This document shows, piece after piece, positions 1 to 8,204 of a stretch of 46,058 nucleotides of DNA. Location of the stretch: NCBI GenBank assembly GCA_016288005.1, contig JAEEXY010000018.1, positions 1 to 46,058 of the forward strand, given 5' to 3'. Position 1 is the stretch's first letter. Each line of letters begins with the position of its first letter. The position numbers and the translations under genes were made by a program. Below the pieces are notes generated by a model that did no database searches, was not told where the DNA came from, and saw only the letters and a program-made list of their open reading frames with translations. Source of the DNA: Lachnospiraceae bacterium. GTDB lineage: Bacteria; Bacillota; Clostridia; Lachnospirales; Lachnospiraceae.

Positions 1-164
1 TCCACCGGAGGATGAAGGCTCGCTATCAGATAGCCCTGATGTGTCCTGTTCAGAGCGCCTGTTACCGAGCCTCCCGCATATCCTCCTATACCGTTTGTAA
101 GTACCCATTCACGACGAAGGTCCGCCTCAAGCGGACCTCCCACGTTCAGTTCAAATCCGACCAT
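1..164 (-). CDS. Glycogen debranching enzyme, N-terminal fragment (cut by window edge)
   Basis: The first 54 codons are readable from an ATG at 164 and the gene runs off the left edge. The peptide contains REWVLTNGIGGYAGGSVTGA followed by LNRTHQGYLIASLHPP. This matches the start of the archaeal/bacterial-type glycogen debranching N-terminal domain, whose usual pattern is REWLxTNGxGGYAxGTxxGxxTRRYHGLLVA. These enzymes act in the cytoplasm and remove alpha-1,6 branches from glycogen. An AAGGA sequence lies about 11 bases before the ATG. The ATG shares one base with the stop codon of the copper ATPase (TAATG), so the two are probably co-transcribed and translationally coupled, which is odd for two unrelated functions. 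The catalytic domain lies outside the window. The family call is from motif memory. Confidence 0.75.
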   Translation of the reverse strand, partial: MVGFELNVGGPLEADLRREWVLTNGIGGYAGGSVTGALNRTHQGYLIASLHPPV

Positions 165-2734
165 TATCTGATTTCCTTTACTTCGTAATCCTGATCCTCA
201 ACCGCTTTTTTCAGCACATCATCGGGAACATCCTCGGAAAGGAGCACGCGCGCGGTACCCGCATCATGGCTCACCTCTGCCGAGACCACTCCCTTGACTG
301 CCTCGAGTGCCTTTTTAACCCTGGCCTCGCAGTGAGTGCACATCATACCGTCAATATACATAGTCTTCATATTTTCATCCTTTCCGCGCGTCCTGTCTTT
401 TGACGCGTCAAATACTTTGAACAGGTTCAGCCTCAGAGCGTTTGTGACTACGCAGAAGCTCGACAGACTCATTGCCGCCGCTCCGAACATCGGGTTCATG
501 CTCCATCCGAACAGCTTAACATACGCACCTGCGGCCAGCGGTATGCCTATCACATTGTAAATAAATGCCCAGAACAGGTTCTCCCGGATATTCCTGAGCG
601 TCGCCCTGCCGAGCCTGATCGATGCGGGAACGCTCCTTAGGCTGTCCTTCATCAGGACGATGTCCGCAGCGTCTATCGCGATATCGCTGCCCGCTCCGAC
701 CGCGATGCCTATATCGGCACGGGTGAGCGCAGGCGCGTCGTTGATGCCGTCTCCAACCATAGCGACCTTGCCCTGTGTTGCGAGCTGTCTGATGACTTCT
801 TCTTTGCCTCCCGGCAATACTCCCGCCACCACGCGGTCAACGCCTGCCCGTCTGCCTATGGCATTGGCTGTTCTTTCATTATCGCCCGTCAGCATGACAA
901 CTTCAATACCCTGTTTTTTCAACTCCGCAACAGCCTCGGCCGCGTCGGGCTTCAGTCCGTCCGCAACGCAGATTATTCCGAGCAGGGAGAACTTTCCGTC
1001 CTTAGCTTCGGCAAAGAACAACGGTGTTTTGCCTTCATCGGCATAGCCTCCGCTTTTCTGTTCCAAAGCCGGGATATCGATACCGTCCGGTGACTTTCCG
1101 GAAAGCTCCTTCATGAGTTTCAGGTTTCCGCCGTATATCCGCCGTCCGTTTACTGAACCCTCGACTCCGCTTCCCACGAGGGTCTTAAACTCTGAAGTCT
1201 GTGCAGGTTTTAACCCCTGCGCTTCGGCATATTCGGTAACCGCCCCGGCCAGGGGATGTTCGCTCTTAAACTCCACCGCGTAGGCCAGTTCCAGAAGCTC
1301 CCGCTCCGTAATGCCCGCCGCAGGCACCACATCCGTCACCGCGGGCTTACCCGTTGTTATCGTGCCCGTTTTGTCGAGAGCCACGATCTCGGTCCTGCCC
1401 GCTGCCTCGAGCGCTGCCGCGGTCTTATAGAGGATACCGTTCTTTGCGCCCATGCCGCTGCCCACCATGATAGCCACGGGAGTAGCCAGTCCCAGCGCGC
1501 ACGGACAGCTGATCACCAGCACGGATATCGCTCTCGCAAGAGCATATCCGACCTCTGCACCCGTGAGCATCCATATGATGAAAGTCACTGCGGCGACACC
1601 GATCACCGCAGGAACAAAAATACCCGAAACCTTATCCGCCAGCTTTGCGATGGGAGCCTTGGTCGCCGCCGCGTCGCTCACCATGCGGATGATCTGCGAG
1701 AGTGTCGTATCTTCGCCTACCCTGGTCGCGCGGCATTTTACGAAACCGGACTGGTTCATGGTCGCCGCGGATACCGTACTGCCGGACTCTTTGTCCACGG
1801 GGATGCTCTCACCCGTGAGAGCCGCTTCATTTACCGCGCATGTGCCTTCGAGCACCACTCCGTCGACCGGGATGCTCTCGCCTGCCCTGACGACAAATAT
1901 ATCCCCGCTCTTAACCTCTGCAACGGGGATCTTTGTCTCGACCCCGTCATGCTCCACGGTCGCAGTTTTCGGGGCCAGTTTCATAAGACCTTTAAGCGCG
2001 TCCGTCGTTTTGCCCTTAGATCGCGCCTCTAGCATTTTACCAACCGAGATCAGCACGAGTATCATGGCCGCGGACTCGAAATAAAACTCGTCCATATAGC
2101 CCATGACGGCCTCCGCATCACCCCGTGTCTGCGCCGCGGTCATCAAAAAAAGCATCCACGTGCTGTAGACAAACGACGCCGACGAGCCCAGTGCCACGAG
2201 CGTGTCCATATTCGGAGCGCCATGCAGCAGGCCCTTAAAGCCCACAGTAAAGAATTTGCCGTTTATGATCATGACAACGCCGGCCAGCAGGAGCTGTACC
2301 AGCCCCATTGCGACGTGATTGCCGTCAAACCAGGACGGAATGGGCCATCCGAACATCATGTGCCCCATGGAAAAATACATAAGGACAAGTATGAACCCCG
2401 CGGAAACAATGAGCCTCCTGCGTATGACCGGTGTCTCCTTGTCCTCGAGGGCCGCAAGCTCCGCCTCCGCGTCAAATGCGGCAGATCCTTTTCCGGATGC
2501 GTGATCACCTGACGCTTCGCCTGCAGTCTGTCCGGCATTTTTGAGCGCCGCGCCGTATCCGGCATTCTCAACCGCCCTGATGATCGCAGCGGGATCTGCG
2601 CTGCCCTCAACGCCCATGGAATTGGTGAGCAGGCTCACCGAGCATGAATCCACCCCTTCGACCTTGCTTACCGCCTTTTCGACACGGGCCTGGCATGCCG
2701 CGCAGCTCATGCCCGTAACCGTATACTGTTCCAT
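164..2734 (-). CDS. copA: Copper-translocating P1B-type ATPase with an extra C-terminal HMA domain
   Basis: 856 aa. It exports Cu+ across the cytoplasmic membrane using ATP. Visible in order: an N-terminal heavy-metal-associated (HMA) domain with GMSCAAC; membrane helices; the actuator motif LTGES; the transmembrane metal site SCPCALGLATP; the phosphorylation site DKTGT; the SEHPLA motif of the nucleotide domain; GDGIND; and the last-helix motif MSLSSFCVVTNALRL typical of copper exporters. After the last helix comes a linker of about 20 residues and a second complete HMA domain with GMMCTHC, resembling a free CopZ chaperone. Start chosen at 2734 because AAAGGAG lies just upstream; an in-frame ATG at 2800 has no such site. 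The C-terminal domain begins with its own methionine, so a fused copZ gene is the likely origin. Confidence 0.95.
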   Translation of the reverse strand: MEQYTVTGMSCAACQARVEKAVSKVEGVDSCSVSLLTNSMGVEGSADPAAIIRAVENAGYGAALKNAGQTAGEASGDHASGKGSAAFDAEAELAALEDKETPVIRRRLIVSAGFILVLMYFSMGHMMFGWPIPSWFDGNHVAMGLVQLLLAGVVMIINGKFFTVGFKGLLHGAPNMDTLVALGSSASFVYSTWMLFLMTAAQTRGDAEAVMGYMDEFYFESAAMILVLISVGKMLEARSKGKTTDALKGLMKLAPKTATVEHDGVETKIPVAEVKSGDIFVVRAGESIPVDGVVLEGTCAVNEAALTGESIPVDKESGSTVSAATMNQSGFVKCRATRVGEDTTLSQIIRMVSDAAATKAPIAKLADKVSGIFVPAVIGVAAVTFIIWMLTGAEVGYALARAISVLVISCPCALGLATPVAIMVGSGMGAKNGILYKTAAALEAAGRTEIVALDKTGTITTGKPAVTDVVPAAGITERELLELAYAVEFKSEHPLAGAVTEYAEAQGLKPAQTSEFKTLVGSGVEGSVNGRRIYGGNLKLMKELSGKSPDGIDIPALEQKSGGYADEGKTPLFFAEAKDGKFSLLGIICVADGLKPDAAEAVAELKKQGIEVVMLTGDNERTANAIGRRAGVDRVVAGVLPGGKEEVIRQLATQGKVAMVGDGINDAPALTRADIGIAVGAGSDIAIDAADIVLMKDSLRSVPASIRLGRATLRNIRENLFWAFIYNVIGIPLAAGAYVKLFGWSMNPMFGAAAMSLSSFCVVTNALRLNLFKVFDASKDRTRGKDENMKTMYIDGMMCTHCEARVKKALEAVKGVVSAEVSHDAGTARVLLSEDVPDDVLKKAVEDQDYEVKEIR

Positions 2735-2806
2735 ATTGCTCCTTTCGCGTTTATCGTACGAAAGAGGGCCTTCACTTGCGTTCAGACCCCCGGAAATCAC
2801 TTACGA

Positions 2807-4603
2807 TCACTCGTACAGCTTCTCCATCTCGTCGAGCAGCTCGCCGAAGAGCTTAAGTCCCGCATTAACGGGCTCCGCAGTCGACATATCGACGCCCGCG
2901 ATCTTTAAGAGCTCGATCGGGGGCTTCGAGCATCCGCCCGAAAGGAACTTTTTATAATCGGCCACAGCAGGCTCTCCGAGGCTTAAGATGCGCTCCGCGA
3001 GCGCAACCGCCGCCGAGAAGCCGGTAGCGTACTGGTAAACATAGAAATTGTAGTAGAAATGAGGTATCCTTGCCCATTCCATAGCAATGTCCTCATCCAC
3101 GCACATATCCTCGCCGAAGTAGAGCTTGTTCAGGTCGTAGTAGAGCTTCTTTAAAACGTCGGGCGTCAGCGATTCGCCTCTCTCCGCCATCTCGTGAGTT
3201 TTCAGCTCAAACTCGGCAAACATCGTCTGACGGTAAACCGTGCTCTTGAAACTGTCGAGGAAATGATTGATCAGGTATGCCCTCTGAGCCTTGTCCGTGG
3301 TCTTTGAAAGAAGATGCTTTACGAGCAGTACCTCGTTGCAGGTCGAAGCAACCTCGGCAACAAAGATAACGTAATCGGCATCGACAAAATTCTGGTTCTT
3401 GAACGAATGATAGGAATGCAGCGCATGTCCCATCTCATGAGCCAGTGTGAACATGCTGTCGAGAGTCCCCGAATGGTTCAGGAGCACAAAAGGATGGGTT
3501 CCGGGGATGCCTGCGGAATAAGCGCCGCTCCTCTTTCCCTCATTCTCGTAAACATCGATCCAGCGGTTCTCAAAGCCCTCTTTAAGGATCGCACGGTAAT
3601 CGTCGCCCAGGGGTGCGAGAGCCTCGTAAACGGTCTTTTTCGCCTCCTCGAACGGGATATTTACGTCCACGTCCTTAACGAGCGGTACGGCATTGTCGTA
3701 CATATGCAGCTCGTCAACACCGAGCAGCTTTTTGCGCAGACGCACGTATCTGTACATCTTGTCCATGTTCTGATGTACGGCCTCGATCAGATTGAAATAA
3801 ACCTCTTTCGGAACATTGTTGCGGTCAACCGCGGCCTCGAGGCAGCTGTTGTATTTGCGCGCACGGGCCGAGAATATGTGCGCCTTGACCTGTCCGTTAT
3901 ATACTGCGGCGAGAGTGTTCTTATAGCTCGCGTAGGTATCGTACATGGCCTTGAAGGCCTCCTTGCGCACGCGCCTGTCCTGACTCTCGAGGAAAGGAAT
4001 GTAGCGTCCGTGAGTCAGACGCACCTTCTCGCCGTTCTCGTCGGTGATCTCGGGGAATACGAGGTCCGCGTTGTTGAACATCGAGAATGTATTCGATGCT
4101 GTGCTCATAACCTCGCCCGCCGACGCGAGGAGCTTCTCCATCTCGGGGCTCAGCATATGTGCCTTGAAACGAAGCTTCTCGTTGAGCGCTCTCCTGTAGT
4201 ACTCCAGCTCAGGCTTCTCCTCGCAAAACTTATCTATCGAGCCGTCGGGGAGAGCGAGCAGCTCGGGATCGATGAACGAGAGCTTTTCAGAGATGCGCAC
4301 ATACTTTGAACGCACGGTCATGACGAGCTTCTGGTTCTCGGCATTGCCGGTATCCACATCGCCTACTCTCGAGGCATATCCGAATGTCCTGCTCGCGATA
4401 TACTCTATCTCTTCTTCAAGCTTTGCCGCCGCATATACATTATCCGCGGTGTTCAGCTTTCCCTCGTATCCGGCCAACTCATCTGCCAGCATCTCTGCCT
4501 TTGCGAGGTCAGCCTCCCAGTCCTGCACGGTCGGGTATATATCCTCGACCTTCCAGGTATCTTCAACCTTAACTTCACTTCTCTTCGGTAATTCTTTTGC
4601 CAT
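2807..4603 (-). CDS. pepF: Oligoendopeptidase F (M3 family zinc metallopeptidase)
   Basis: 598 aa, the usual length for PepF. It is a cytoplasmic zinc peptidase that cuts oligopeptides of roughly 7 to 17 residues, used in peptide nutrition and turnover. The zinc motif HEMGH is at residues 389-393 in the context FTLAHEMGHALHSYHS, with the third ligand expected in the helix about 25 residues later (VAEVASTCNE). The C-terminal PHFYYNFYVYQYATG is a family hallmark. Start chosen at 4603, behind AGGAGGAAGAG; a reading-frame extension of 35 codons upstream lacks a ribosome site. It lies 72 bases upstream of copA on the same strand and is divergent from the metallophosphoesterase gene. Confidence 0.95.
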   Translation of the reverse strand: MAKELPKRSEVKVEDTWKVEDIYPTVQDWEADLAKAEMLADELAGYEGKLNTADNVYAAAKLEEEIEYIASRTFGYASRVGDVDTGNAENQKLVMTVRSKYVRISEKLSFIDPELLALPDGSIDKFCEEKPELEYYRRALNEKLRFKAHMLSPEMEKLLASAGEVMSTASNTFSMFNNADLVFPEITDENGEKVRLTHGRYIPFLESQDRRVRKEAFKAMYDTYASYKNTLAAVYNGQVKAHIFSARARKYNSCLEAAVDRNNVPKEVYFNLIEAVHQNMDKMYRYVRLRKKLLGVDELHMYDNAVPLVKDVDVNIPFEEAKKTVYEALAPLGDDYRAILKEGFENRWIDVYENEGKRSGAYSAGIPGTHPFVLLNHSGTLDSMFTLAHEMGHALHSYHSFKNQNFVDADYVIFVAEVASTCNEVLLVKHLLSKTTDKAQRAYLINHFLDSFKSTVYRQTMFAEFELKTHEMAERGESLTPDVLKKLYYDLNKLYFGEDMCVDEDIAMEWARIPHFYYNFYVYQYATGFSAAVALAERILSLGEPAVADYKKFLSGGCSKPPIELLKIAGVDMSTAEPVNAGLKLFGELLDEMEKLYE

Positions 4604-4710
4604 AAAAAACTCTTCCTCCTGTACGGGTGCGTCATCTGTCCGCATAATCTCCGGGCCTCTGCCGCATGCGATGCCCCAAAAGGATCCCCCGCGGTTAGCC
4701 CCGTACAACC

Positions 4711-4739
4711 ATGATATACCCGAAATCCCGCAATGTCCA
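4711..4739 (-). promoter_or_regulatory. Possible pepF promoter
   Basis: On the minus strand there is TGGACA (4739-4734), a 17-base spacer and TATCAT (4716-4711), about 110 bases before the pepF start. The match to the sigma-A consensus is fair and only sequence-based. Confidence 0.4.
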
Positions 4740-4778
4740 TAAAAAGGGCATAAAATCGGGATGAATTTATAAAAAAAT

Positions 4779-4804
4779 AAGAAACACTAAATACCGTGTT
4801 TCTT
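4779..4804. repeat. Inverted repeat in the pepF / phosphoesterase divergent region
   Basis: AAGAAACAC (4779-4787) and GTGTTTCTT (4796-4804) form a perfect 9-bp stem with an 8-base loop. The right arm runs into the -35 box of the phosphoesterase promoter. It could be an operator or a small hairpin. Confidence 0.45.
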
Positions 4805-4831
4805 GTTATTTGCGTGCGCAAATGCTATCAT
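4803..4831 (+). promoter_or_regulatory. Promoter with palindromic operator in the spacer
   Basis: TTGTTA (4803-4808), a 17-base spacer and TATCAT (4826-4831) make a plausible sigma-A promoter 34 bases before the metallophosphoesterase start. The spacer is nearly filled by the palindrome ATTTGCG-TG-CGCAAAT (4808-4823), an arrangement typical of a repressor site that blocks RNA polymerase. The repressor is not identifiable. Confidence 0.5.
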
Positions 4832-4864
4832 TATCAACACTTAAGACGAAAGGACATTCTCCGT

Positions 4865-5962
4865 ATGAACTTTTGGTTCGTAGTTTTGTCGCTTATGGGT
4901 CTTGCGGGACTCGCCGGACTCTTCTATCTCGTAACACGCTTCAGAAAATTCGGCTTTATGCAAAAGATCGCCGAAAAGAGCAAACTGCTCTCATGGCTGC
5001 TCGCATGCGCGTGCGTTGCCTCGACATTTCTGTTCGGCCTGATAAATATATATGCAGTAGTCGTTGTGATCATCCATCTGGCTCTTATATGGATCATCTG
5101 CGACATCGTCGCCGCGATAGTCGGGAAGCGCCGCGGAAAGCGGTCTGAGCGCTATATTGCGGGCATCGTGGCATTGGCGGTCACCGCCGTATACATGACA
5201 GGCGCATGGATAGCCGCTCATCACGTATGGGAAACAGATTACACGATCACTTCCGATAAGGTTGACTCCCCCCTGAGGATCGCGCTGATCGCGGACTCTC
5301 ATCTGGGGATCACTTTAGACGGCGAGGATTTCGCAAAAGAAATGGAAAAAGTACAGGCTGCGAACCCCGATGTCGTGGTGATCGTCGGAGATTACGTCGA
5401 TGACGATTCAGAAAAAGCCGATATGCTGCGTGCCTGCGAGGCACTGGGTGATCTCAGTACAACATACGGCGTTTTCTTTGTTTTCGGCAACCATGACATG
5501 GGCTATTACAACAGTCGTGACTTCAGCGCGCAGGATCTGAAAGGCGCGCTGATTGCGAACGGTGTTGCCATACTCGAGGACAAGACTGTCCCGATCGGAG
5601 ACGATTACGTACTGGTCGGCCGCAGGGACCGCTCGATGACATGGCGCGCATCGGCCGGCGAGCTGATGGCACAGACCGATGCTTCGAAATACTCGATCAT
5701 GCTCGACCACCAGCCCAACGACTATGACGCCGAGACAGCCGCAGGCGCGGACCTCGTACTCTCCGGCCATACCCACGGCGGCCACATGTTCCCCGCAGGC
5801 TACGTCGGCCTCATCATGAAGTCCAACGACAGCCTCTATGGGCTCGAGCAGCGCGTCTCCACTAACTTTATCGTGACCTCGGGCATCTCCGGCTGGGCCG
5901 TCCCCTTCAAATCCGGCACACACTCGGAGTACGTGATAGTGGACGTCATCCCGGCTCACTGA
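4865..5962 (+). CDS. Membrane-anchored metallophosphoesterase (YkuE/YaeI-like)
   Basis: 365 aa. Three or four hydrophobic helices occupy residues 1 to about 125, then a calcineurin-type phosphoesterase domain. Metal-binding motifs are complete: ADSHLG, GDYVDD, GNHD, and GHTHGGH. Relatives act on phosphorylated lipids or remain uncharacterised, so the substrate is unknown. The start at 4865 (MNFWFVV) begins the first membrane helix and has AAAGGA about 10 bases ahead; an upstream in-frame ATG at 4796 falls inside the promoter and is rejected. A second, distinct phosphoesterase with the same layout lies at 19.2-20.5 kb. The gene converges on the symporter gene, with a repeat-rich spacer between. 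Confidence 0.85.
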   Translation: MNFWFVVLSLMGLAGLAGLFYLVTRFRKFGFMQKIAEKSKLLSWLLACACVASTFLFGLINIYAVVVVIIHLALIWIICDIVAAIVGKRRGKRSERYIAGIVALAVTAVYMTGAWIAAHHVWETDYTITSDKVDSPLRIALIADSHLGITLDGEDFAKEMEKVQAANPDVVVIVGDYVDDDSEKADMLRACEALGDLSTTYGVFFVFGNHDMGYYNSRDFSAQDLKGALIANGVAILEDKTVPIGDDYVLVGRRDRSMTWRASAGELMAQTDASKYSIMLDHQPNDYDAETAAGADLVLSGHTHGGHMFPAGYVGLIMKSNDSLYGLEQRVSTNFIVTSGISGWAVPFKSGTHSEYVIVDVIPAH

Positions 5963-5977
5963 TCCAACAGTTTTCCA

Positions 5978-6203
5978 CAGACACGGGACGGTTCTTTCGT
6001 CTTCTTTTTGGGCTGTCGCGCAGGCGGCAACGAGTAAAACTTCCGCAACACGCTCTCGCTCCTTCTACGGACGCAGCGCCACTAAGCATGCAAACTACGC
6101 ATGCAAAGTGTCGGCGTCCTCTACGGGTTGCGGAAGTTTTCTCTGCGGCGCCTGCGCTTATCTTTCAAAAACAGAAGAGACAAAAGAACCGTCCCCGTGT
6201 CTG
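5978..6203. mobile_element. MITE-like unit with ~30-bp imperfect terminal inverted repeats
   Basis: The left end (from 5978) reads CAGACACGGG-ACGGTTCTTTCGTCTTC. The right end (to 6203) is its inverted copy, containing AAAAGAACCGTCCCCGTGTC. The ends enclose one copy of the hairpin element at 6018-6157. There is no coding capacity, so this would be a non-autonomous unit. Similar ACCGTCCC-rich repeats are, from memory, common in Firmicutes intergenic regions; I cannot confirm this here. I see no clear target-site duplication. Confidence 0.5.
6018..6157 (-). repeat. Structured hairpin element, copy 1
   Basis: An outer stem GCGCAGGCG (6018-6026) pairs with CGCCTGCGC (6149-6157). An inner stem of 14 perfect pairs, AAAACTTCCGCAAC (6036-6049), pairs with GTTGCGGAAGTTTT (6127-6140). 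Between them is a roughly 76-base core nearly identical to the reverse complement of copy 2 (6333-6473). The core can itself fold: GGACGC with GCGTCC, CACT with AGTG, and GCATGC with GCATGC. Both stems differ in sequence from copy 2 yet stay paired. It is either a structured RNA or a hairpin DNA element; it has no protein-coding signature. Confidence 0.65.
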
Positions 6204-6217
6204 CTTTTCTCCCAAAA

Positions 6218-6248
6218 CAGAAAGACGAAAGAACCGTCCCCGTGTCTG
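6218..6248. repeat. Third copy of the ACCGTCCC terminal repeat
   Basis: CAG AAAGACGAAAGAACCGTCC followed by CCGTGTCTG repeats the right end of the MITE-like unit, 45 bases after it and in the same orientation. It may mark a partial neighbouring copy. Confidence 0.6.
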
Positions 6249-6288
6249 CTCCACACATTTCACTCTAAGCGTGTGCTCAATATAAAAT

Positions 6289-6321
6289 AAAACCCTGAGA
6301 CAGTTCGTTCTCAGGGTTTTT
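6289..6321. terminator. Bidirectional rho-independent terminator
   Basis: AAAACCCTGAGA (6289-6300) pairs perfectly with TCTCAGGGTTTT (6309-6320), with an 8-base loop, A-run on one side and T-run on the other. It sits between the convergent metallophosphoesterase and symporter genes and between the two hairpin elements. Confidence 0.8.
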
Positions 6322-6332
6322 CTGTAATGTAA

Positions 6333-6473
6333 GGCGCGGGCGCTGCAGAGGGGATTTCCGAGACCCGTAGAGGACGCCGACACTTGGCATGCGTACTGTG
6401 CATGCTTAGTGGCGCTGCGTCCGTAAAAGGAGCGCGAGCGTGTCTCGGAAATCTCCTCGTCGCCGCCCGCGCC
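6333..6473 (+). repeat. Structured hairpin element, copy 2
   Basis: An outer stem GGCGCGGGCG (6333-6342) pairs with CGCCCGCGCC (6464-6473). An inner stem GATTTCCGAGAC (6353-6364) pairs with GTCTCGGAAATC (6442-6453). The core between 6365 and 6441 is almost the same as in copy 1 read from the other strand, with only a few substitutions. The stem bases differ from copy 1 but complementarity is kept. This copy lacks the ACCGTCCC terminal repeats. It lies 45 bases beyond the end of the symporter gene. Confidence 0.65.
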
Positions 6474-6517
6474 GTACATTGGCTGGAACACACTATAGAA
6501 CTCGGTCCCGGGTTTTA

Positions 6518-8107
6518 TCAGTCCAGCGCCTCTTTCTTGGCAACCTGTACCTTCTCCTCAAAGCTCGAGAACATGTCGTCCACCGCGCCGGCCTCAGGCT
6601 TGCGTGTGAACAGGCTCACGATGGGAACGATAACAAGTCCGCCTACCATAGCGATAACGCCGGAATTGATCGAGGACTTGAAGATGTAGCCGAGGAAGGT
6701 GCCCCAGCCCGAAACATCGATACCGCCAAGCGTTACAATGAGCTGTGTGATCGCGATGCCGCAGCCCCATACGAAGCATACCGCTACGGAAGCCTTAGTG
6801 ATGCCCTTCCAGTACAGACCGTAGAGGAAAGGAGCGAGGAATGCGCCTGCGAGCGCGCCCCACGAAACACCCATCATCTGAGCGATGAAGGTCAGTCCGG
6901 GGAATGCGTCCTTAATGACAGCGATAACAGCAGAAACCAGGATAAAGAACACGATGAACAGTCTCATGATGAAGACCTGTTTCTTCTCAGTCAGTTCTTT
7001 TTTCATCGAAGGCTTGATAACGTCAAGCGTAAAGGTCGAGCTCGATGTAAGTACGAGCGATGAAAGCGTTGACATCGAAGCCGCGAGTACGAGTACGATA
7101 ACCACTGCGATGATGACCGAAGGAAGTGTCGAGAGCATCGTGGGAACGATCGTGTCGAACAGGGGCTTGCCTGTTGTGGGATTGTACTTGATCTTGTCTG
7201 CGTAGAGGCGTCCGAATCCGCCGAGGAAGTAGCATCCGCCGGCCACAACGATAGCGAAGATCGTCGAGATAACGGTTCCCTTATGGATATCCTTCTCAGA
7301 CTTGATCGCATAGAATTTGCCGACCATCTGAGGCAGTCCCCATGTGCCCAGAGAGGTCAGGATAACTACGAACAGCAGAGCGAGCGGATCGGGTCCGAAG
7401 AACGAGGCAAAAGCTCCGCCGCCTGTCCATCCGTCCGAAGGGATGGCCGCGAGTGCCTTTTCAGCCGCGAGCAGACCGCCGTTGTCCTTGACGACCGCGG
7501 CGATGACAGCCACGATACCGAACAGCATGATGATTCCCTGAATGAAATCGTTGATCGCGGTAGCCATGTATCCGCCGAAGATAACGTAGATACCGGTGAG
7601 AATCGCCATGAGAGCGATAACTACCCAGTAAGGAATATCAAATACCAGACCGAACAGGCTCGAAAGTCCGTTGTACAGGGATGCGGTGTAAGGGATCAGG
7701 AAAATGAAAACGATGACCGCCGCAATGACTTTCAGAGGGGTGGAATGGAAACGCTTGCCGAAATAATCGGGCATGGTCTTCGCATCGAGCTTCTGGGTCA
7801 TGATCCTCGTTCTTCTGCCGAGGATGTTCCATGCGAGCAGCGATCCGATAAATGCGTTGCCGAGGCCCGCCCATGTAGCGGAGGTTCCGTAGAGCCAGCC
7901 GAACTGTCCGGCATAGCCTACAAAGATAACAGCCGAGAAATATGAGGTACCGAAGGCAAATGCTGTAAGCCAGGGGCCTACGGTACGTCCGCCGAGTACA
8001 AAGCCCGAAACGTCCTTTGTGCTCTTACGAGTTGCAAAACCGACACCGATCATGATCGCGAAGAAGACCACCAGCATGATCGTGCTGAGAATGACAGTTG
8101 AGTTCAT
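6518..8107 (-). CDS. Sodium:solute symporter (SSS / SLC5 family)
   Basis: 529 aa, about 13 hydrophobic helices along the whole length, as expected for the SSS family (PanF, PutP, SglT relatives). The early segments GFVLGGRTVGPWLTAFAFGT and SYFSAVIFVGYAG correspond to the helix-1/helix-2 region with the family's FxxGGRxxG pattern. The C-terminus is a short charged tail. It couples Na+ entry to uptake of an organic solute; the substrate cannot be read from sequence, and pantothenate, proline, sugars and carboxylates are all possible. The start at 8107 has GAGGAG eight bases upstream, and a strong promoter with an operator-like repeat array sits in the leader. It is transcribed alone. Confidence 0.88.
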   Translation of the reverse strand: MNSTVILSTIMLVVFFAIMIGVGFATRKSTKDVSGFVLGGRTVGPWLTAFAFGTSYFSAVIFVGYAGQFGWLYGTSATWAGLGNAFIGSLLAWNILGRRTRIMTQKLDAKTMPDYFGKRFHSTPLKVIAAVIVFIFLIPYTASLYNGLSSLFGLVFDIPYWVVIALMAILTGIYVIFGGYMATAINDFIQGIIMLFGIVAVIAAVVKDNGGLLAAEKALAAIPSDGWTGGGAFASFFGPDPLALLFVVILTSLGTWGLPQMVGKFYAIKSEKDIHKGTVISTIFAIVVAGGCYFLGGFGRLYADKIKYNPTTGKPLFDTIVPTMLSTLPSVIIAVVIVLVLAASMSTLSSLVLTSSSTFTLDVIKPSMKKELTEKKQVFIMRLFIVFFILVSAVIAVIKDAFPGLTFIAQMMGVSWGALAGAFLAPFLYGLYWKGITKASVAVCFVWGCGIAITQLIVTLGGIDVSGWGTFLGYIFKSSINSGVIAMVGGLVIVPIVSLFTRKPEAGAVDDMFSSFEEKVQVAKKEALD

Positions 8108-8130
8108 AACAATTCTCCTCTTGAATATTT

Positions 8131-8194
8131 CGCTTTAAACCGTTGCGCTTTAAAGCACTAAAGCGATTCTATCCAAAACTTCCCCTCCTGTCAA
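8131..8194 (-). promoter_or_regulatory. Strong sigma-A promoter and CGCTTTA operator array of the symporter gene
   Basis: On the minus strand TTGACA (8194-8189), a 17-base spacer and TAGAAT (8171-8166) match the sigma-A consensus closely. Just downstream of the -10 is a set of CGCTTTA half-sites: TAAAGCG (8159-8165), the perfect palindrome GCTTTAAAGC (8147-8156) and CGCTTTAAA (8131-8139). This is a typical place for a repressor to bind. The regulator is not in the window. Confidence 0.75.
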
Positions 8195-8204
8195 GTACTT
8201 TTTC

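Noticed and set aside
3314-4309. A 331-codon open frame opposite pepF
   Set aside because: It is antisense to conserved pepF sequence, lacks a ribosome site and has no recognisable domain.
6088-6493. Several short open frames across the hairpin elements and ACCGTCCC repeats
   Set aside because: They only translate repeated non-coding DNA (with repeated RTVP/RVC-like peptides), overlap on both strands and have no start signals.
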